Positions 18,467 through 26,850 of a stretch of DNA of 64,000 nt are shown here, piece by piece (position 1 is the stretch's first letter; every line of letters starts with the position of its first letter). Source of the stretch: Verrucomicrobiia bacterium (GTDB lineage: Bacteria > Verrucomicrobiota > Verrucomicrobiia > Limisphaerales > UBA9464); the NCBI GenBank assembly GCA_019634635.1, contig JAHCBB010000012.1, positions 1 through 64,000 on the forward strand. Direction: 5' to 3'. Both the position numbers and the translations under genes were made by a program. The notes under the pieces are model-generated. The model saw nothing but the letters and a program-made list of their open reading frames with translations, did not search any database and had not been told where the DNA came from.

Positions 18467-19216
18467 CTACCGGGGAACGGTCAGCGGCTCAAGGAGGCGA
18501 AACTCAATCAACTGTCCGGAGGAAATTGTGGCGACTTCGGCCGAGGAAAGCGCACTCGCACCCCCGCCCACCGCGGCACCACGGCCGGCGCCACGGCCGC
18601 CCCCAAATGCGGCACCGATGCCGGCGCCGACGCCGGTGTTGATCGCGGTGTTGGCCGTCGAACTCCCGGCGCGGACCCGGTAATCGGTGGTGACGATCGA
18701 GTGGCGCTTGCCCCGGATCTTGATCTCGTTCAAGCCAATCTCCAGGTGGGAGGACCCGGTCAGCCGGCCGGCCTGGCGCGACTCCTCCACCCGGCCGTAC
18801 AACTGCGAACCCGCGGGCGCGACGAGTACGCCGTCCACCCGGAGATCGCTGTCCAGCCGCGCCCCAAAACGGCGGCCGGCAGAATTGCGGGTCGAAACGG
18901 TATCGGACATCCGGATCAGCAGCGAGGTGCCTGCGGGGATGGTGATGGTCCCGGGAACGGACGGGGCGGCTGGCGGTACCGGCGAAGTGACGGGCGGCGG
19001 TGCCGTCGGCGCCGGAGTGGGAGTGCCGGCCATAGTCAGGGCCAGCACATCCCCGGTCGGAAACTCCAAGTCCAGGCTGCCAACCCGGAACCGCATGACC
19101 TCTGCGGTTGACCCCAGAAACGTGCCGTTGAGCACTGAACCGTCCTGTAGTTCCAAGATGTCGGCCCGAGCGCCGGCCCAACCGATCAAGAGAACGGCGA
19201 TCCACCGCAGATTCAT
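18467..19216 (-). CDS. Secreted protein with Gly-rich C-terminal segment, unknown function
   Basis: About 249 residues with a signal peptide (RWIAVLLIGWAGARA). The mature N-terminus (ILELQDGSVLNGTFLG) resembles short SH3-like/DUF domains that wrap a membrane or wall ligand. It is followed by a Pro/Thr linker (about 65-90), a beta-rich domain (GTITIPAGTSLLIRMSDTVS, then YGRVEESRQAGRLTG) and a Gly-zipper stretch (about 190-225, GVGAGIGAAFGGGRG) of the kind that inserts in or spans membranes. The strong GGGAGG-type site immediately upstream is well spaced for the second Met (19216), which decides the start over the ATG at 19222. Not recognised as a named family. Confidence 0.65.
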   Translation of the reverse strand: MNLRWIAVLLIGWAGARADILELQDGSVLNGTFLGSTAEVMRFRVGSLDLEFPTGDVLALTMAGTPTPAPTAPPPVTSPVPPAAPSVPGTITIPAGTSLLIRMSDTVSTRNSAGRRFGARLDSDLRVDGVLVAPAGSQLYGRVEESRQAGRLTGSSHLEIGLNEIKIRGKRHSIVTTDYRVRAGSSTANTAINTGVGAGIGAAFGGGRGAGRGAAVGGGASALSSAEVATISSGQLIEFRLLEPLTVPR

Positions 19217-19453
19217 TCGCATGCCTCCCGGCTACACTCCCATCCACCCTTTGACAACCACGATTCGTCCAAGGCGTCCACGGCCACACTGCCGCGCCCC
19301 TGCGGGGAAGTCCGCCACACCCGTCGCCAGGTCCGACCGGGTCGGAAGCATGCGCACGGGTGGGGGATTCGCATTGCGCTCTCCGCGGGAGGGCGTTATG
19401 CCCACCCGCCCGCTGGGACAGTCCCGGGCCGCGAAACCGCTCTGATCGCCACG

Positions 19454-20383
19454 GTGAATCCCCCCCCGCCATCACCGCTCATCGAGGCGCGCGGTCTCGT
19501 CAAGGCGCTCGGGGGACGACGGGTCGTGGACGGCGTGGACCTTGAATGCCGCGGGGGCGAAGTCGTGGGATTGCTGGGCCCCAATGGGGCGGGCAAAACC
19601 ACCACGTTGCGCATGTGTCACGGCTTCCTGCGCCCCGATGCCGGAACGATCGTCATTGCGGGGCATGACCTCGCGACCGACGGCGACCGGGCCCGGCGCG
19701 CCCTGGGCGTCTGCACCCAGGACGACACCTTCGATGGCGATTTCACCGTCCGCGGCAACCTGGTTCAGACCTGCAGATACTATCGTCCGCGCATCCCCGA
19801 CGTGCCGCGTCGCGTTGAGGAATTGCTTAACCGTTTCGGACTCCAGGAGTTTGCCGATCACAAGCCCGAGACGCTCTCCGGTGGCTACAAGCGCCGGCTG
19901 ATGATCGCCCGGGCGGTCGTTCACCGGCCGCGGGTGGTGTTCCTCGACGAGCCGACGACCGGACTCGATCCACAAGCGCGGGTTGGCGTCTGGGAACTGG
20001 TGGCCGCACTCCGCGCGGAGGGCATGGCCGTGGTGTTGACCACCCATTACATGGACGAAGTGGAACGGCTGTCCGACCGGCTTGTCCTGCTCCAGGGCGG
20101 GCGCGTCCGCGCCCAGGGAACCACCCGCGAACTGCTCGGCGATGTGGTGGGGGAGCACGTGGTGGTGATGGCCGCTGCGGCCCCCGGCGCCGACCGGGTG
20201 CTGGCGTGGTTGACCGAACGGGGCTCGATGGCATCCACAGTTCTTGCGGACTGGCATTTTGCCCTCAGTGCCCCGGAACTGGCGACTTTTGTGGCTGCAT
20301 TCTCCGAGCTGCGGTACGAGGTGCGTCCACCGACCCTTGACGACCTGTTTCTTGCCCTTGCCCGGGAGGAGGATTCCCCATGA
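19454..20383 (+). CDS. ABC transporter ATP-binding protein (NodI/DrrA type)
   Basis: A 309-residue ATPase of an ABC-2 exporter. Walker A is GPNGAGKTT (residues about 37-45), the Q-loop is near CTQDD, the signature is LSGGYKRR, Walker B is VVFLDEPTTGLD, and the switch His is in TTHYMDEVERLSD. The last 90 residues form the accessory domain found in NodI/DrrA/CcmA-like exporters. It starts with GTG at 19454 and overlaps the permease gene by 4 bp (ATGA), so the two are translationally coupled. It probably powers export of a drug, lipid or oligosaccharide; the cargo cannot be told from sequence. Confidence 0.9.
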   Translation: MNPPPPSPLIEARGLVKALGGRRVVDGVDLECRGGEVVGLLGPNGAGKTTTLRMCHGFLRPDAGTIVIAGHDLATDGDRARRALGVCTQDDTFDGDFTVRGNLVQTCRYYRPRIPDVPRRVEELLNRFGLQEFADHKPETLSGGYKRRLMIARAVVHRPRVVFLDEPTTGLDPQARVGVWELVAALRAEGMAVVLTTHYMDEVERLSDRLVLLQGGRVRAQGTTRELLGDVVGEHVVVMAAAAPGADRVLAWLTERGSMASTVLADWHFALSAPELATFVAAFSELRYEVRPPTLDDLFLALAREEDSP

Positions 20384-21195
20384 TCCGCAGCGTCCTTGGT
20401 CCGGCTCTGGACTGGCAGAGTCGCGCGATCCTGGCGCGGCATGTGCGGGTCCACCTCAGGAACTGGCACACCGCCGCCCTGCCGCCTGTGGCAGAACCCC
20501 TGGTGCTGCTGCTGGCCTTCGGTGTCGGGCTTGGACGTCAGGTGGGGAATTTGCAATGGGCCGGGGCACCCTTGGACTACCTGGCCTACCTCGCCCCGGG
20601 GATGCTGGCCTACACGGCGTTCATGACCTCGTTTTTCCAGTCGTTGTTCTCGGCCTTCATGCGCATGCGCTACCAGCGGTCGTGGGAGGGGCAACTGACC
20701 ACCCAGGTGCGGCTCGAGCACGTGGTGTGGGGTGAGGCGCTGTGGGCGGCGACACTGGCCACGGCGTACGCAGTGGTGGTGTGCCTTGTCCTGGGCGGAT
20801 TCGGGATTGCCGGCGTCCTGCAGCTCCACTGGTCCTGGCTGCCGCTGGTCATCCCCCTGCTCTTCCTGGCCGCTCTGGCATTCGCCTCAATCGGCCTGCT
20901 GTTCACCGCGATGCTGCCCAGCATTGACCACATGGGGCTGCCCTTCTTTCTGGTCATCCTCCCGCTGGGATTTGCCAGCAGCACCTACTTTCCGCTTCCC
21001 GACGTGGCCTGGCTGCAAGCCCTGGTGCAGGTCAACCCGCTGCATCATCTGGCCGAGGGGCTCCGGTGGCTGCTGCTCCGGGGAAAGCCCACCGGGCATC
21101 TCGCCGCCGCCGCGGGACTGTGCGCGGCGATGCTCCTGGTGCTGATCCCGGTGGATCTGATCCTCCTCAGGCGCCGCGTATTCGGCGACCGCTGA
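20380..21195 (+). CDS. ABC-2 type permease (NodJ-like)
   Basis: A 271-residue inner-membrane protein with six expected helices, e.g. LPPVAEPLVLLLAFGVGLG, YLAPGMLAYTAFMTSFF, LATAYAVVVCLVLGGFG, LPLVIPLLFLAALAFASIGLLF and GLCAAMLLVLIPVDLILL. The ABC-2 hallmark region QVNPLHHLAEGLRWLLL lies before the last helix. It pairs with the upstream ATPase through a 4-bp overlap. The organisation and length match NodIJ/DrrAB two-gene exporters. No third component or regulator is adjacent. Confidence 0.88.
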   Translation: MIRSVLGPALDWQSRAILARHVRVHLRNWHTAALPPVAEPLVLLLAFGVGLGRQVGNLQWAGAPLDYLAYLAPGMLAYTAFMTSFFQSLFSAFMRMRYQRSWEGQLTTQVRLEHVVWGEALWAATLATAYAVVVCLVLGGFGIAGVLQLHWSWLPLVIPLLFLAALAFASIGLLFTAMLPSIDHMGLPFFLVILPLGFASSTYFPLPDVAWLQALVQVNPLHHLAEGLRWLLLRGKPTGHLAAAAGLCAAMLLVLIPVDLILLRRRVFGDR

Positions 21196-21361
21196 TCCCG
21201 GGCCGCCCTCGCAGGGCCTCGGGGCCAACGGGTGGACCCTGAAACGCGTCGCTGCGGATCGCGACCTCGCCGCTTCAGCGTGCCACGGGCCGGGTCGCGG
21301 GCGGGACGGCACTTGTGTCTGCTGAAATCCGGGGAATGAATCGGGCTCCAATCGGAAGGCC

Positions 21362-22141
21362 ATGGGACCCTTTCACACCTACATCGGGCTCGACTATTCC
21401 GGTGCCGGCACGGCGCTCAGTCCGCTGCCAGGGCTGAGCCTGTACGTGGCGACGGGGGACGCGGCTCCCGGGCGGATGCTGCCGCCCGGGGGGATCGCGC
21501 GGTATTGGACGCGACGCGATGTGGCTGCGTGGTTGGTGGAGACATTGCGCAGCAGGGGCCCGATGCTGGTCGGCGTGGATCATGGGTTCTCGTTCCCGGT
21601 CCGGTACTTCGAGACCCACGGCCTGGCGGCGGACTGGTCGCGGTTCCTTGACGATTTTCAGGCGCACTGGCCGACGGATGAAGCGGACGTCACGGTCGAG
21701 GCGGTGCGTCGGGGTCGGGCGGGGTCGGGTCTCGAACGGCGGGGCGATGCGCGTTGGCGGCGGCTATCGGAGGTGCGCTCCCGAGCCAAATCGGTGTTTC
21801 ACTTCGATGTGCCCGGGAGCGTCGCAAAATCCACCCACGCGGGCCTCCCCTGGCTGCGGCACCTGCGACGCGAGCTCGGTGGGCGGTGCTTCTTCTGGCC
21901 GTTCGACGGGTGGATCCCACGTCCGGGGTGTTCGGTGATCGCCGAGGTCTATCCGGCACTTTGCAACCAGGAAGCCGCGGGCGCCGGGCGTAACGCGCAC
22001 GAACACGACGCGTGGTCGGTGGCCCGTTGGATGCAGCAGTCCGCGGCCGACGGCACACTCACGGCGGCGTTTGCACCGCGCCTGACGGCCCAGGAGCGTG
22101 AAACAGCCCGCGTGGAGGGATGGATCCTGGGGTGCCAGTGA
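21362..22141 (+). CDS. Predicted RNase H-fold protein (DUF429-like), unknown function
   Basis: A 259-residue cytoplasmic protein opening with YIGLDYSGAGTA, a strand with an acidic residue as in the RNase H/actin-like fold. Further on are LVGVDHGFSFP (second acidic strand), PFDGWIPRPGCSVIAEVYPAL and HEHDAWSVARWMQ. The EVYP and HDAxxxA motifs are characteristic of DUF429-type proteins, which have putative nuclease chemistry. It may belong to that family or a close relative. No SD is obvious, but the start fits the fold. Neighbours give no functional clue. Confidence 0.6.
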   Translation: MGPFHTYIGLDYSGAGTALSPLPGLSLYVATGDAAPGRMLPPGGIARYWTRRDVAAWLVETLRSRGPMLVGVDHGFSFPVRYFETHGLAADWSRFLDDFQAHWPTDEADVTVEAVRRGRAGSGLERRGDARWRRLSEVRSRAKSVFHFDVPGSVAKSTHAGLPWLRHLRRELGGRCFFWPFDGWIPRPGCSVIAEVYPALCNQEAAGAGRNAHEHDAWSVARWMQQSAADGTLTAAFAPRLTAQERETARVEGWILGCQ

Positions 22142-22358
22142 GCGGTCGAAGACCGCGCCGCGGAACGGCCCCAGGGTCCGTGCAACGCGTGCAGGGAGGA
22201 CCGCACCACAAGATTCGGGATGTTGGTAAGGTTCGCATCGAAGGCCAGGACCGCCGCCTCGATGCGGCGCGCGCAGGCGTCGTTGATCCATTCCCGCTTC
22301 GAAGGCCGTGAGGGCACCCCGGGTTGACTTTGCCGCTCCCTCCGGCGTTCGTTGGGTC

Positions 22359-23576
22359 ATGACCGTTTGGAAGCAATCGGCCCGGGTGGCCGGCCTGGCC
22401 CTTCTCGCAGTGATGCCCCTTCGGGCGGACGACTGGACGCACTGGCGGGGCCCCACACGCAACGGGATTTCCGCAGAATCCGGCTGGAGCGACCGCTGGC
22501 CGGACGACGGCCCCCGCGTGGCCTGGAAGGCCCGCGTCGGGCTCGGGTTTTCTTCGTTCGTCGTGGGCGAGGGACGTGCGTACACGATGGGCCATGCAGA
22601 GGAACAGGACACCATCTTCTGCCTGGATGCGGCAACCGGTCGGGAACTCTGGCGACATGCCTATCCGGCGGCGCTTGGAGACAAGTTCTTTGACGGCGGT
22701 ACCACCGGCACCCCGACGCTGGACGCGGGCCGCCTTTTCACCTTGAGCCGGTGGGGGGATGTCTTCTGTCTGGACGCCGCGACTGGAACGGTGCTCTGGA
22801 CGCTGCAAGTTGTCACGGAAACCGGGGCGCGGATTCCCGACTGGGGATTTGGCGGCGCCCCGCTCGTGCTGGGCGAACGGGTGTACCTGAACGTCGGTGA
22901 TGGCGGGCTGGCGCTGGAGCGTGAGACTGGGGCGGTCGCCTGGCGATCGGGAACGCGCAGCGCGGGATATTCGACGCCCCTTCCGGTCGGGCGCGGTTCC
23001 GAGACTCTCGGCCTGTTCTCGACGGGACAATCCTATCTGGCAGTTCGGCTCCGGGATGGCTCGCCGACATGGAGCCTGCGATGGCTTACGGAGTACGGGG
23101 TGAACGCCGCAGACCCAATCGTGGATGGCGACCACCTGTTTCTGTCCTCGGGTTACGGCAAGGGGGCCGCGCTGTACCGGCTTGGGCCGGGGGAGCCCGT
23201 GCAGGTCTGGAAAAGCAAAGTGCTCCGGACCCAGATGAATGCCGCGGTGCTGTTGGGTGGGCATCTCTACGGCGTGGACGGGGACACCACGGAGAAGGCG
23301 GCACTGAAGTGCGTGGAGGCGGCGACCGGAGCGGAATTGTGGTCCCAGGGAGGGTTCGGATCGGGTGGCCTGATCATCGCCGGGGGGAGGATCCTGGCAT
23401 TGGGGGGCACCGGGGAGCTGATGGTCGCGCCGGCGACACCCGACGGCTTTGAACCCGTGTCCCGATCCCAGGTGCTCGGCGGCAAGACGTGGACGGCGCC
23501 CGTGCTGGCGAACGGCCGCGTGTACTGCCGAAACTCCCGCGGGGACGTGGTTTGCCTCGACCTTCAGGCCCGCTGA
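22359..23576 (+). CDS. PQQ-like beta-propeller repeat protein, secreted
   Basis: About 405 residues from the ATG at 22359, which gives a signal peptide (VAGLALLAVMPLRA) and a mature start DDWTHWRGPTRNGIS, the standard opening of outer-membrane-protein-assembly/PQQ-like quinoprotein propellers in Verrucomicrobia and Planctomycetes. Repeats such as FCLDAATGRELWRH, FCLDAATGTVLWTLQ and CVEAATGAELWSQ mark propeller blades; the catalytic residues of true quinoprotein dehydrogenases are absent. It likely acts as a periplasmic binding or scaffold protein. It is followed 32 bp later by an oxidoreductase, so co-expression is plausible. Confidence 0.88.
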   Translation: MTVWKQSARVAGLALLAVMPLRADDWTHWRGPTRNGISAESGWSDRWPDDGPRVAWKARVGLGFSSFVVGEGRAYTMGHAEEQDTIFCLDAATGRELWRHAYPAALGDKFFDGGTTGTPTLDAGRLFTLSRWGDVFCLDAATGTVLWTLQVVTETGARIPDWGFGGAPLVLGERVYLNVGDGGLALERETGAVAWRSGTRSAGYSTPLPVGRGSETLGLFSTGQSYLAVRLRDGSPTWSLRWLTEYGVNAADPIVDGDHLFLSSGYGKGAALYRLGPGEPVQVWKSKVLRTQMNAAVLLGGHLYGVDGDTTEKAALKCVEAATGAELWSQGGFGSGGLIIAGGRILALGGTGELMVAPATPDGFEPVSRSQVLGGKTWTAPVLANGRVYCRNSRGDVVCLDLQAR

Positions 23577-23608
23577 ATCCGCGCCGGCGCGAAAACGTCC
23601 CTCGACCC

Positions 23609-24940
23609 ATGCAATCTCTTCCCCTGAGGCGAAGAACCTTCCTGCGCGGTGCCGGGCTGGCCGGTGTTGCGTTCGCGGCGGCCCCGTGGGTGCGGCCCCA
23701 ACCTGCCGACCGCACCTACCGCATCGCGCTGATCGGCTGTGGCTGGTGGGGACGCAACATCCTGAAGGAGGCGATGGCAAGCCGCCGGGTGACCGTCGTC
23801 GGCCTGTGTGACGTGGATGAACAGGCCCGCGAAGTCACCGCGGAGCAGGTGAACGACCTGAACGGAGATTCCCCGAGGACGTTTGCCGACTACCGGGACC
23901 TCCTGGCGAAGGCCGCCCCCGACGTGGTGTTGATTGCGACCCCGGATCACTGGCACGCCCTGCAGGCGATCGCCGCGCTTCGCGCCGGGGCCCACGTCTT
24001 CGTGGAGAAGCCGACGGGTCACACCGTGAACGAAAGTCGCGCGATGTGGCACGCGGCCCGGGACAGCGGCCGCAAGGTCCAGGTGGGGCTGCACCGCCGC
24101 ATCGGGCCGCACCACGTGAGCGCGATGAAGTTCCTGAAGTCGGGCGCGGTGGGCACCGTGGGGATGGTCCGCCTGTTCGCGCACGGCGGCGGGGGGCCGG
24201 AGAAGCCCTCGATCAACGGACCGCCGCCCGAGGGGATGGACTGGGACCTGTGGTGCGGCCCCGCCCCATCCCGGCCGTTCAACTCCCGGATTCACCCGGG
24301 GGGCTGGCGCAACTTTCTCGACTATGCCAACGGCCAGCTGGGTGATTGGGGGGTCCACTGGCTGGACCAGGTCCTGTGGTGGAACGGCGGGGAATACCCA
24401 AAGCGGATTTTCTCGACCGGCGGACGGCCGGTGGCGGGACCACCGGTCCTCACGGAGCGGGAACAGACCACCGATGCACCGGACCACCAGGTGGCGGTCT
24501 ACGAATTCGAGACGTTCACCTGCGTGTGGGAACACCGGAAGTTTGCGCAAAATGGCGCCGAGCGGCATCCGATCGGCGCGTACTTCTACGGCTCCCGCGG
24601 AACCCTGCACATCGGTTGGCGCGATGGCTGGACGTTTTATCCGTCGGGGGATTCCGGCACGTCGCACCACGAGGACCCGCAACTGCAGGAACCTGACGGC
24701 CACAACCTGGCCCTGTTGTGGACGGATTTCCTTGAGGCGATCGAGCACGGCAGGGAACCGGTGTCGGGCATCGAGTCGGCCCACCGGTCCTCAGTGCTGC
24801 CGATGCTGGGCATGATTTCCCTGCGGACCGGGAGAGCGCTCCAGTGGGACGGATCGAGGGAACAAATCATCGGTGATCCGGAGGCCGCGGCCCTGATGAG
24901 CCGACCCTATCGGGCCCCCTGGATCTATCCCCAGGCGTGA
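23609..24940 (+). CDS. Gfo/Idh/MocA family oxidoreductase, Tat-exported
   Basis: A 443-residue NAD(P)-dependent sugar or polyol dehydrogenase-like protein. A twin-arginine leader (RRRTFLRGAGLAGVAFA) precedes the Rossmann motif ALIGCGWWGRNI. ATPDHWHALQAIAALRAG and VEKPTGHTV form the cofactor-side and catalytic EKP motif. The C-terminal part has the Gfo/Idh/MocA substrate domain with NGQLGDWGVHWLDQ, where D and H are the probable active-site residues. Such Tat-targeted members are frequent in this phylum and act on sugars in the periplasm; the substrate is unknown. Start chosen for the Tat leader. Confidence 0.9.
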   Translation: MQSLPLRRRTFLRGAGLAGVAFAAAPWVRPQPADRTYRIALIGCGWWGRNILKEAMASRRVTVVGLCDVDEQAREVTAEQVNDLNGDSPRTFADYRDLLAKAAPDVVLIATPDHWHALQAIAALRAGAHVFVEKPTGHTVNESRAMWHAARDSGRKVQVGLHRRIGPHHVSAMKFLKSGAVGTVGMVRLFAHGGGGPEKPSINGPPPEGMDWDLWCGPAPSRPFNSRIHPGGWRNFLDYANGQLGDWGVHWLDQVLWWNGGEYPKRIFSTGGRPVAGPPVLTEREQTTDAPDHQVAVYEFETFTCVWEHRKFAQNGAERHPIGAYFYGSRGTLHIGWRDGWTFYPSGDSGTSHHEDPQLQEPDGHNLALLWTDFLEAIEHGREPVSGIESAHRSSVLPMLGMISLRTGRALQWDGSREQIIGDPEAAALMSRPYRAPWIYPQA

Positions 24941-26745
24941 CGGCGGGCCCGTCACGGCCACGGTCGGATTCCACCCCTCGGACGGCCACCACACCGGATT
25001 CCGGTGTCTTGCCGCCGGGCTTCAGCCGGATAGGCTTGCTGGCGGTGTTGCGCGCTGGGTCGGAGTGGAAGGGGTTCAGGTGGCTGAGTGTCGTGGCCGG
25101 AGGGTTGCTGGCCCTCCCGATCGCCGCGGAGGCGCCGCCCGTCGGCCTCGTAAACATCTCCGAGACCCTGGCAATGCAGCGGACGCTCACGCTGTTTTCC
25201 CCGGCCCCCTCCGGCCGGCGGCCCACGGTGCGCGTGGTGATTTACGGGCAGTCCATCTCCCGCCAAGAGTGGGCGTGGGAGCTGATGCGGGAGCTTCCCC
25301 GGCGATTTCCGCACGCCGAGGTGCAAGTGCATCTCCAGGCCATCAGCTCATTCAATGCCGACTCCCTGATCCGGACGGCCGAGGCGGATGTTTATCCGCT
25401 GCTCCCGGACTTGATCCTCTTTCACTGCTACGGCCCCTACCTGCCCGGCCAGAGCTGGGAGCAGCTGCTTCGCGCGTTTCGAACACGGACCACTGCGGAC
25501 GTCCTCCTCCTGGGCAACCACCCGGTGGCACCCTGGGAACTCGATGAACCCATGAATTCCGCAGCGATTGACTTCGAAACGTTTCCCTCCTTGCACGGCC
25601 CGGCGTGGGTCAACTACGTCCGGATCCCCGCCCTGTCCCGGGACCTGGGGTTCTGCAACCCCGACAATCGGTCCGCATGGAAGCGTTACCTCCGGGACCA
25701 GGGGTTGATGCCGCAGGATCTGCTGTCGGACCACATCCACCTGAATCTCAGGGGCAGTGATCTGCTGAAGGCGATCGTACTGCCCTACCTGGAGGCGCGT
25801 CCGATGCAACCGCCGCTCGATCCATTCAACAACGGCAGAGTCCGAACCCATCCGGTCGGAACCGGGGGCCTTGACTGGATTCAGGGGCGCCTGCGGCTGC
25901 CGTTTACCGGCAACCGCGTGGACCTGCTGGCAGCCGGCGGCGACGGCGGCCCGTGCCGCGTGCTGGTGGACGGCCGGCCACCGTCGCAATGGCCGTCGGG
26001 CACGGGGCACTCCCGCACCTCGACCTGGATTGGCGAAACCGACACCCGTCCAGCCCTGCTTCGGGTCGCCTCCTTGGGACCCCTGGTCGCTGAAGAGTGG
26101 AGTCTGACGGTGACGGAAGCGGACCCCGTGGACCGCCGCCGATTCCGGTTCCGGGTCGAAGGAAGCGTGACGGGCGCGGACGGTGAGGGCACCTCGACAG
26201 AACGCTTCGTTTCAGACTCCGGGCGGGTTGTGATCGAACCCAGTGATTGGAACTTCATAGTGCTGCCCCCGGCGAATCAGGTGGGTGCCCGGATCTCCTG
26301 GACGGCCCGGATGCTTGGCGTTGACGTCTACGAACCTCCGCCGTTGCGGGCGTTGCCGTTGGAGACCTGGGTCAACCTGGTGCACGACCTGACCGACGGA
26401 CCGCACGTCCTGGAGCTGGAGGCACTGGACGCGGCAAACCCGCCACCGCTGGAAGCGGTGCGCATCCATCATCCGGCCGGCCCCCTGCCGGGAACAGAAA
26501 TCCCCGAGGCGGCGACTCCGACCCTCCGATACCTGATCCACCGTGAGGGTCTCATGACGGTCTGGCCCGCGGCATGGACGGGAGGGGTGCCTCTGCAGGC
26601 TGTGGCGCCCGGCGGCCCGTGGCTCACCACCGACCGGATGTCCGGGGAAACTCTGGGATTCCGGTTCCTTGTGACCCCGATGGACGCGGCGGTCGGGTAC
26701 GTCGGACTTGGGCGTCCCCTGCACACGGTTCCAAATAGGCCGTGA
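24937..26745 (+). CDS. SGNH-hydrolase-like esterase with C-terminal carbohydrate-type domains
   Basis: The frame (602 residues) begins with a GTG overlapping the preceding stop by 4 bp, though a later start near the signal-like segment LSVVAGGLLALPIAAEA is also possible. An SGNH fold is suggested by VVIYGQSISRQ (Ser in GQS), LILFHCYGPYLPG (second strand) and SDHIHLNLRGSDLL (Asp and His of the catalytic pair near residue 265). This would be a deacetylase or esterase on a glycan. The last about 300 residues are beta-rich, with VNLVHDLTDGPHVLELEAL resembling the appended domains of secreted esterases. Probably exported and acting on polysaccharide. Confidence 0.65.
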   Translation: MTAGPSRPRSDSTPRTATTPDSGVLPPGFSRIGLLAVLRAGSEWKGFRWLSVVAGGLLALPIAAEAPPVGLVNISETLAMQRTLTLFSPAPSGRRPTVRVVIYGQSISRQEWAWELMRELPRRFPHAEVQVHLQAISSFNADSLIRTAEADVYPLLPDLILFHCYGPYLPGQSWEQLLRAFRTRTTADVLLLGNHPVAPWELDEPMNSAAIDFETFPSLHGPAWVNYVRIPALSRDLGFCNPDNRSAWKRYLRDQGLMPQDLLSDHIHLNLRGSDLLKAIVLPYLEARPMQPPLDPFNNGRVRTHPVGTGGLDWIQGRLRLPFTGNRVDLLAAGGDGGPCRVLVDGRPPSQWPSGTGHSRTSTWIGETDTRPALLRVASLGPLVAEEWSLTVTEADPVDRRRFRFRVEGSVTGADGEGTSTERFVSDSGRVVIEPSDWNFIVLPPANQVGARISWTARMLGVDVYEPPPLRALPLETWVNLVHDLTDGPHVLELEALDAANPPPLEAVRIHHPAGPLPGTEIPEAATPTLRYLIHREGLMTVWPAAWTGGVPLQAVAPGGPWLTTDRMSGETLGFRFLVTPMDAAVGYVGLGRPLHTVPNRP

Positions 26746-26850
26746 AGACATCCATGTCCGCGACTTCCCTCGTCTGCCCGGATGATCTTCCGGTTTGCAA
26801 AGCGATTTTGATGTAACGACCGGCCGAAAACGCTTCTGGAGGCCATTGAA

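Noticed and set aside
22059..23780. Long minus-strand frame opposite the propeller gene
   Set aside because: No protein-like motifs; the plus-strand PQQ-like propeller and the oxidoreductase explain the region.
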